Positions 7,257 to 11,806 of a stretch of DNA of 11,806 nt are shown in pieces (within the stretch, counting starts at the first letter, position 1; every line of letters starts with the position of its first letter). A program made the position numbers and the translations under genes. The notes beneath the pieces are model-generated. The model worked only from the letters and a program-made list of their open reading frames with translations. It searched no databases and was not told where the DNA came from. The stretch is taken from assembly GCA_038214135.1 (NCBI GenBank), contig JBBQSD010000168.1:1-11806 (forward strand). Direction: 5' to 3'. The stretch is from JANLSE01 sp038214135 (GTDB lineage Bacteria > Chloroflexota > Chloroflexia > Chloroflexales > Roseiflexaceae).

Positions 7257-8336
7257 ATGATGAAAGATACGCCGGATATGGTACGACCTGAACAATCGGA
7301 AGAAGAGCATCCCGAAACGCCAGAGCAGCGTGATGTTGAGCGTCAGGGCTTCTCATTGACGAAATCACTGCGTAACCCACGCACCCTGATCTCATTTGCG
7401 CTGGCGATTGCGATTATCCTGTTTGTTTTTCGCGGCTTCGATATCAATCTCCAGAAGACTCTGGGCTACATGGCCAATTCTGATTGGAAGTTGCTGATCC
7501 TTGGCCTGGTCGTCTTCTATACGACATTCCCATTGCGGGCATTTCGCTGGCGGATTCTGTTGGAGAATGCTGGCGTGCCAATCCAGGATGGCCGTAAGAG
7601 TTGGGCCTCCATGCCAGCACTCATGGAATATATGTATCTTTCCTGGTTCGCAAATTGTATCGTTCCAGCCAAACTTGGCGATGCATATCGCGGCTATTTG
7701 CTCAAGCATAATGGAAAAGTCTCCTTCTCATCGACATTTGGGACGATCTTTGCTGAGCGCCTGCTCGATATGCTAGGTCTGTTTACCTTCCTGGTGATTT
7801 CGGGCTGGTTTGTGTTTGGCACCCAGCTCCCGCCGGAAACGAATATCATCTTTGGCGCAGGGCTGGTGTTGGTGCTGATCATTGTGGCTGGCCTGGCGAG
7901 CATGCGCTGGCTGAGCCCCTACATCCGTCGCTTGGTACCAAAGCAATTGCTGCGCGGCTATGAGCCATTTGAGGACGCAGCGCTACGCTCGTTCCGGCCT
8001 GGTATTCTGCCATTGCTGATCCTGTTGACCGGCGGGGTCTGGTTGTTGGAAGGCTTTCGGCTGTTCTTTGTGATTGAGGCGCTCAGCCATGAGGGCTTGG
8101 TTCTGACTCTGCCGATGATTATTTTTGTTGCACTCGCATCCTCACTGCTCACCGCCATCCCGTTCACACCAGCTGGCCTGGGAATTGTGGAAGGCTCGAT
8201 TACTGCGGTGCTGATTCGGGTTGCCCAAACCAGCCAGGAACTTGCCCTAGCCGTCACCTTTCTTGATCGGATTATCAATTACTGGAGCATTGTGGTATTT
8301 GGGTTTATTCTGTATCTGTTCTCGAAGCGTAAATAA
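7257..8336 (+). CDS. Flippase-like LPG_synthase_TM (UPF0104) membrane protein
   Basis: A 359-residue integral membrane protein of the PF03706 family, which includes the membrane half of MprF (lysyl-phosphatidylglycerol synthase/flippase) and many proteins encoded beside glycosyltransferases. Family motifs are RAFRWRILL (94-102), NCIVPAKLGDAYR (133-145), the ERLLD motif (167-171) and PFTPAGLGIVEG near the C-terminus. About seven or eight hydrophobic segments follow a hydrophilic, acidic N-terminal tail (about 1-35). The aminoacyl transferase domain of MprF is absent. The start is ATG 7257 with AGGA at 7241-7244; the open frame reaches back to 7206 but would overlap the epimerase. The substrate is unknown. 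By context it may move or modify a lipid-linked sugar, which is inference. Confidence 0.85.
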   Translation: MMKDTPDMVRPEQSEEEHPETPEQRDVERQGFSLTKSLRNPRTLISFALAIAIILFVFRGFDINLQKTLGYMANSDWKLLILGLVVFYTTFPLRAFRWRILLENAGVPIQDGRKSWASMPALMEYMYLSWFANCIVPAKLGDAYRGYLLKHNGKVSFSSTFGTIFAERLLDMLGLFTFLVISGWFVFGTQLPPETNIIFGAGLVLVLIIVAGLASMRWLSPYIRRLVPKQLLRGYEPFEDAALRSFRPGILPLLILLTGGVWLLEGFRLFFVIEALSHEGLVLTLPMIIFVALASSLLTAIPFTPAGLGIVEGSITAVLIRVAQTSQELALAVTFLDRIINYWSIVVFGFILYLFSKRK

Positions 8337-8337
8337 C

Positions 8338-9501
8338 ATGCGTATTGCGATCGATTATACTGCCGCTGTCTGGCAGGGGGCAGGAATTGGGCGCTACACA
8401 CGGGAACTGATCCGATCCGTTATTGAACAAGGGCCAGAACACGAGTATCGGTTGTTCTATGCTGCCTATGGGCTTGATCCAGCCAGCCCCTTGTTGGATA
8501 GCCTGCCTGCGATTCGCACACAGCATCGTAATGTGCGCCTGATTCCTATTCCACTCCCGCCCCGCCGCCTGGCCCAGATCTGGCATCGTTTGCGTATCCC
8601 GCTGCCAATTGAACTGTTTACCGGGCGGATCGATCTGCTGCACGCCACCGATTTTGTTCCGCCACCAGTCGCAACACCAGTGCCAGTGATTGTCACGGTT
8701 CATGATCTGTCATATATTGTCCATCCCGAATGTGCGTTGCCAAGTGTGGCCCGCTACCTCAATGGTGCCGTGCCACGTGGAGTCAAGCGTGCCAATGCAA
8801 TCCTGGCCGATTCCATGGCGACCAAGCGCGATCTTGAGCAGTTGATGCATGTTGATCCCCAACGGGTCACGGTGGTGTACCCTGGTGTTGGCCCACAGTT
8901 TCGCCCAATGGAACTGACCGAGAGTGAGCCATTCTGGCAAACGATGAAATTGCCAGAACGATATCTGTTGTTTGTGAGTACGATCGAGCCGCGTAAGAAT
9001 CTGCCGCGTTTATTGGAAGCCTATGCCCACGTTCGCCAGCAGATCGGCAACCTACCATTGGTGATCGCCGGGCGCAAGGGCTGGATGTATGATGAATTCT
9101 TTCAGGCGGTTGAGCAGCTGGGGCTTACGCAGCATGTTCGAGTGCTCGACTATGTGCATGACAAGGCCCTACCATCGTTGTATAATCGTGCATGGGCGTT
9201 TGTCTATCCCTCGATCTATGAGGGGTTTGGGTTTCCAGCGCTTGAGGCCATGGCCTGTGGTATACCAGTGCTGACGGCGGATAATTCGAGTCTGCCAGAA
9301 GTTGTTGGTGATCTGGCTGTATTGGTGCGCGCTGAGGATGTTTCGTCGATCGCCGCAGGACTCGAACGGATCGTGGGCGATGAAGCATTACGAGAACGTC
9401 TGCGTGCGGGTGGCCCCGAGCGGGCACACGCATTTACGTGGAGTCATGCGGCTAGCCAGGTATTGGCACTCTATCGTGAGCTTGGCCGCAGCGCTGCCTG
9501 A
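8338..9501 (+). CDS. GT4-family glycosyltransferase
   Basis: A 387-residue GT-B fold retaining glycosyltransferase, expected in the cytoplasm or at the inner membrane face. The N-terminal acceptor domain has the glycine loop GAGIGRYTREL (14-24), LHATDFVPP and TVHDLSYIVHPE (H122). The donor-binding domain has VYPGVGPQF, the FVSTIEPRKNL stretch with R219 and K220, and the E-x7-E motif EGFGFPALE with E295 and E303. The last part ends in a short amphipathic helix. The ATG is one base after the previous stop, with only a weak GAAG upstream, so translation is probably coupled. A longer in-frame start at 8263 would overlap the upstream gene by over 70 bases and lacks family similarity. It most likely adds a hexose or uronate-derived residue to the lipid-linked glycan; donor and linkage cannot be read from the sequence. 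Confidence 0.94.
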   Translation: MRIAIDYTAAVWQGAGIGRYTRELIRSVIEQGPEHEYRLFYAAYGLDPASPLLDSLPAIRTQHRNVRLIPIPLPPRRLAQIWHRLRIPLPIELFTGRIDLLHATDFVPPPVATPVPVIVTVHDLSYIVHPECALPSVARYLNGAVPRGVKRANAILADSMATKRDLEQLMHVDPQRVTVVYPGVGPQFRPMELTESEPFWQTMKLPERYLLFVSTIEPRKNLPRLLEAYAHVRQQIGNLPLVIAGRKGWMYDEFFQAVEQLGLTQHVRVLDYVHDKALPSLYNRAWAFVYPSIYEGFGFPALEAMACGIPVLTADNSSLPEVVGDLAVLVRAEDVSSIAAGLERIVGDEALRERLRAGGPERAHAFTWSHAASQVLALYRELGRSAA

Positions 9502-9519
9502 GGAGCATAACCAACAATA

Positions 9520-10161
9520 ATGGCACAACAACGCGATCTTGCCTCCGATGAACTTGCCACTGAGGCCATTGATGGACCCAGCCTTGCGTTGGCACGCTGG
9601 CTGTCGCTGATATTTAGCCCACCATTGGTGACGGTCGCCGCCTATTTGCTGATTGCCTATGTGCAGCCCGAGCCGTTTGCACAGGGTTCTGGTTGGGTAT
9701 TGCTGACGCTCCTGGTGCAAATGGTTCCGACCTCGCTGTTGTATCTGTACCGACGCCATACGGGTGAGTACCGCGATGCTGATGTTTCGGTGCGACACGA
9801 GCGTAACGAACTCTATCTGGTTGGATCGCTGTCGGTGCTGGCCTCGATTGTGGTGCTGAATAGCCTGAATGCACCGCCTGTCTATCGGGCCATGGCGATC
9901 TGTACGCTTGGCCTGGGGTTGGTGTGTGGATTGGTTAATCTGGTCTGGAAGATTAGTATGCACGGAACCGCAATCGGAACCCTAGCAACAATTGGTGCGA
10001 TCATTGCTCCGACACTTGGCGCGGTGCTGTGGATCATCGCGCTGGCGGTTGGCTGGGCGCGCGTGCGCACCCGTAATCATTCGCCATTGCAGGTTCTGGC
10101 TGGGTTGGTGCTTGCAGTCGTGATGACGCTCAGTGCCTTTAGCCTGTTTGGCAATCGGTAA
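9520..10161 (+). CDS. PAP2-related membrane phosphatase
   Basis: A 213-residue protein with about six transmembrane helices and a soluble N-terminal tail of some 20 residues. It carries divergent PAP2 (phosphatidic acid phosphatase type 2) motifs: KISMH (144-148) in place of the usual SGH, with H148 as the candidate acid/base residue, and RVRTRNHSPLQVLAG (181-195) matching the third PAP2 motif, with H187 as candidate nucleophile. A basic region around RHERN (92-96) may correspond to motif 1. Such enzymes dephosphorylate lipid phosphates or diphosphates. At the end of a glycan cassette, recycling of undecaprenyl diphosphate is a reasonable inference. The AGGAG overlapping the previous stop (9501-9505) lies 14 bases before the ATG, rather far. 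Last gene of the cassette; activity is not certain because the motifs diverge. Confidence 0.75.
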   Translation: MAQQRDLASDELATEAIDGPSLALARWLSLIFSPPLVTVAAYLLIAYVQPEPFAQGSGWVLLTLLVQMVPTSLLYLYRRHTGEYRDADVSVRHERNELYLVGSLSVLASIVVLNSLNAPPVYRAMAICTLGLGLVCGLVNLVWKISMHGTAIGTLATIGAIIAPTLGAVLWIIALAVGWARVRTRNHSPLQVLAGLVLAVVMTLSAFSLFGNR

Positions 10162-10170
10162 AGGAAGCGT

Positions 10171-10198
10171 TCAGCCGTCAGCCGTCAGCTTTCAGCTT
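10171..10198. repeat. Four tandem heptamers TCAGCCG/TCAGCTT
   Basis: TCAGCCG occurs at 10171 and 10178 and TCAGCTT at 10185 and 10192, end to end, starting nine bases after the stop of the PAP2-like gene. This is a low-complexity direct repeat of a type common between genes. No function can be read from it. Confidence 0.8.
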
Positions 10199-10265
10199 TG
10201 ACACAGAGTGGATTCGTTATCGGTGCTAGAGGCCGCTGGTTTGCCCACGTACGTCCATCGTTTGC

Positions 10266-10386
10266 ACTCCGTAAACTATGTTTTCTAGCATTCTCTCCCT
10301 CACCCCCAGCCCCTCTCCCAATGGGAGAGGGGCTGGGGGTGAGGGATCATCAAACCTGAAATAACCAAGAGCGTACTTTACGGAGT
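10266..10386. repeat. Outer inverted repeat (10-bp arms) enclosing a REP palindrome
   Basis: ACTCCGTAAA (10266-10275) is the perfect inverse of TTTACGGAGT (10377-10386). The arms enclose the 51-nt palindrome at 10296-10346, giving a nested 121-bp structure in the 300-bp gap upstream of lacD. It could be a small non-autonomous element with its own terminal repeats or a cruciform/RNA structure in the lacD leader. No target-site duplication was recognised next to the arms. Confidence 0.55.
10296..10346. repeat. 51-nt near-perfect REP-like palindrome
   Basis: The left arm (10296-10320, TCCCTCACCCCCAG... then CCCCTCTCCCA) and the right arm (10322-10346, TGGGAGAGGGG then CTGGGGGTGAGGGA) are exact inverse complements over 25 bp around a single A. 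It contains C-rich then G-rich blocks similar to the elements at 5461 and 11600, but in the simplest one-hairpin form. There is no T-run, so it is better described as a dispersed palindrome, though it could stop or stabilise transcripts from either side. Confidence 0.85.
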
Positions 10387-10461
10387 AATGAGCATCTAAA
10401 TATGTGGTAGTATCGTAGCGTTTGGCTTGTTCTGCTCCACTATGTATAAGGGGGAATTGAT

Positions 10462-11511
10462 ATGGCGAAAGTTGCCATAACCCGTGGGAAGTTCAACTGC
10501 ATCAATGCCACTGCTGCTAGTAATGGTGTGATTGCCGCCGCCGCCGCCGATCAGCGTGGGTCGCTTCAGAAGTCGATCGCCAAATCACGCGGCGAGAATG
10601 GCACAGCCACCGCCGAAGATCTGAGCATCTTCAAGACATCAGTAACACGAATTCTGACAAAGCATGCCTCGGCGATTCTGATGGATCCAGAATATGGCCT
10701 GGAGGCTATCCGGCAGCGTGCGCCAGGAACCGGTGTGCTGGTTTCGTACGAAAAAACCGGCTATGATGTGAGCGTGAAGGGCCGCCTGCCCGATCTGCTC
10801 TCGGAATGGAGCGTGCGCCGCCTTGTCGAGATCGGCGCGCATGGAATCAAAATTCTGCTGTATTATAACCCGGACGATAGTGCAGCGATCAATGAGATCA
10901 AGCACGCATTCATCGAACGGATTGGCGCTGAGTGCCGGGCGATGGATGTGGCCTTCTTCCTGGAGCCGCTGGCCTATAACGATGAACTTGGCGACGAAAA
11001 GGGCCTGGCGTTTGCAAAGAAGAAGCCCGAATATGTGACTCGCTACATGGAGGAATTTTCCAAGCCGCGCTATGGCGTCGATATCCTCAAAGTCGAAGTT
11101 CCGGTGAACGTCAAATTTGTTGAGGGGATGCGCGCCTATGCTGGCCAAACCGCCTACACCCGTGCTGATGCGATGGGCCTGTTCCGCGAATCGGCTGCTG
11201 CGGCGAAGAAACCCTTCATCTATCTGAGCGCCGGTGTTTCGGATGATGTTTTCCGTGAGACGCTTGAGCTGGCCGCCGAGGCTGGCACCGATTTCTCGGG
11301 CGTGCTGTGTGGAAGGGCTACCTGGCAGGATGGCGTTCCGATCTATGGCCAACAGGGCGTTGCCGCATTGGATGCCTGGCTTGAGGATCGTGGTGTCAAG
11401 AATATCGAAGCCCTCAACGCAGTTCTCGCCCAGGGTGCCAAGCCATGGTGGACGATCTATGGTGGCAAGGAGAATATCGAAGTCATCGATCAGGTTCCAG
11501 CGGTCGTCTAA
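10462..11511 (+). CDS. lacD: Class I tagatose-1,6-bisphosphate aldolase (LacD family)
   Basis: A 349-residue cytoplasmic aldolase of the LacD/DeoC-like superfamily, splitting tagatose (and usually fructose) 1,6-bisphosphate into dihydroxyacetone phosphate and glyceraldehyde 3-phosphate. The Schiff-base lysine K210 lies in DILKVEVPVN, and E168 in FFLEPLAYND and K130 in GIKILLYYNP match the spacing of Lys205, Glu163 and Lys125 in streptococcal LacD. D30 in the ADQRGSL motif near the N-terminus is also conserved. It is slightly longer than the usual 325 residues. The ribosome site AAGGGGG (10448-10454) is strong and well spaced. No lacA, lacB, lacC or tagatose transport genes are nearby, so a role as the cell's glycolytic or gluconeogenic aldolase is at least as likely as lactose/galactose breakdown (inference). 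Confidence 0.93.
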   Translation: MAKVAITRGKFNCINATAASNGVIAAAAADQRGSLQKSIAKSRGENGTATAEDLSIFKTSVTRILTKHASAILMDPEYGLEAIRQRAPGTGVLVSYEKTGYDVSVKGRLPDLLSEWSVRRLVEIGAHGIKILLYYNPDDSAAINEIKHAFIERIGAECRAMDVAFFLEPLAYNDELGDEKGLAFAKKKPEYVTRYMEEFSKPRYGVDILKVEVPVNVKFVEGMRAYAGQTAYTRADAMGLFRESAAAAKKPFIYLSAGVSDDVFRETLELAAEAGTDFSGVLCGRATWQDGVPIYGQQGVAALDAWLEDRGVKNIEALNAVLAQGAKPWWTIYGGKENIEVIDQVPAVV

Positions 11512-11531
11512 TAGTACAAGCAATAATGAGC

Positions 11532-11551
11532 GTAGGGGCGGTTCGCGAACC
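11532..11551. repeat. GCGAACC-type palindromic repeat after lacD
   Basis: The stretch GTAGGGGCGGTTCGCGAACC contains the perfect 12-bp palindrome GGTTCGCGAACC (11540-11551), about 20 bp after the lacD stop. It shares the GCGAACC core with the tandem array at 69-192. The right-hand partner of GTAGGGGC is missing, so this is a partial copy of a longer palindrome. Confidence 0.65.
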
Positions 11552-11599
11552 ACATGTATCAACCTGCGCGTTTCCGCTGTTTCGTGCAACTGATTTCTG

Positions 11600-11706
11600 C
11601 TCACCCCAACCCCTCTCCCACACAGCGGAGAGGGGCGTATAAGGCGCTCATACGGTCAATCGCTCCCTTCTCCCTGGCGATGGGAGAAGGGGTTGGGGGA
11701 TGAGGG
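11600..11706. repeat. Two-hairpin REP-like element
   Basis: The element begins CTCACCCCAACCCC and ends GGGGTTGGGGGATGAGGG, imperfect inverse arms. Inside are two hairpins: CCCCTCTCC (11610-11618) with GGAGAGGGG (11627-11635), 8-nt loop; and CCCTTCTCCC (11665-11674) with GGGAGAAGGG (11682-11691), 7-nt loop. The whole could fold as a cruciform with two side arms. It is the intergenic counterpart of the copy inside the O-antigen ligase-like gene (5461-5553). Confidence 0.8.
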
Positions 11707-11806
11707 CGCTCAGGCGTCGTTGGAAATCCGATGCCCAGGAGAAGTTGGACGGCCTTCAGCGGTTGAATCCAGTGATTCAGCACATGCGCCAGCACCTGGA
11801 CGAACC
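11700..11806 (+). CDS. Possible start of an unidentified reading frame, cut by the window end
   Basis: From ATG 11700 a frame stays open for 35 codons to the end of the window. The second half reads DAQEKLDGLQRLNPVIQHM and then RQHLDEP, a plausible charged helical protein start. The purine-rich AGAAGGGG (11685-11692) could serve as ribosome site, but both it and the ATG belong to the REP-like element, so the true start could differ or the frame could be chance. No family is recognised. Confidence 0.3.
   Translation, partial: MRALRRRWKSDAQEKLDGLQRLNPVIQHMRQHLDE

Noticed and set aside
10422..10450. TTGGCT and TATAAG, 17 bp apart, as a lacD promoter
   Set aside because: Transcription would start at about 10457, after the AAGGGGG ribosome site, so the message would lose it.
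10639..11604. A 321-residue open frame on the minus strand opposite lacD
   Set aside because: It is a shadow of the lacD coding frame; lacD itself has complete motifs and a strong ribosome site, and the antisense product resembles no family I know.

Overview
The window looks like chromosomal DNA from a filamentous or related Chloroflexota bacterium (class Chloroflexia is my best guess). This is inferred from three things: an Obg GTPase with a C-terminal OCT domain, a LacD-type class I aldolase with all three active-site residues, and many GC-rich palindromic repeats (GCGAACC types and CCCTCACCCC/CAACCCCTCTCCC types) that I associate with that group. No rRNA, tRNA, CRISPR array, phage gene or recognisable transposase was seen. 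All supported genes lie on the + strand.

Layout. Positions 1-248 are non-coding and repeat-rich: a 34-bp tandem array, then a short perfect hairpin in front of the first gene. Positions 249-1334 encode an M20-family metallo-amidohydrolase (ArgE/DapE type). A strong sigma70-type promoter (1361-1388) then drives a small TatA translocase subunit (1490-1690). A 10-bp stem-loop separates tatA from obgE (1801-3105), a ribosome-associated GTPase. The obgE stop is one base from the GTG start of a polyprenyl-phosphate sugar-1-phosphate transferase (3107-4621).

The centre is a surface-glycan cassette. After a 155-bp gap come an O-antigen ligase/polymerase-like membrane protein (4777-6276), a UDP-sugar epimerase resembling UDP-glucuronate 4-epimerases (6280-7242), an LPG-synthase-TM/UPF0104 flippase-like membrane protein (7257-8336), a GT4 glycosyltransferase (8338-9501) and a PAP2-related membrane phosphatase (9520-10161). 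These five are spaced by 1-18 bp and are probably one transcript. Together they could start a glycan on a lipid carrier, supply a uronic or other epimerised sugar, extend it, polymerise or ligate it, and recycle the carrier. No Wzx flippase or Wzz/Wzc/Wza is present within the window.

The right end has a 300-bp repeat-bearing intergenic region with nested palindromes, then a stand-alone class I tagatose-1,6-bisphosphate (or fructose-1,6-bisphosphate) aldolase (10462-11511). After it lie a GGTTCGCGAACC palindrome, a two-hairpin REP-like element, and the possible beginning of another reading frame running off the window.

I found no clear new biological system. The most unusual observation is a REP-like repeat embedded in frame, without a stop, in the O-antigen ligase-like gene (5461-5553). 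It closely resembles the intergenic element at 11600-11706. Nested inverted repeats upstream of lacD and the tandem array at the left end also merit a look.
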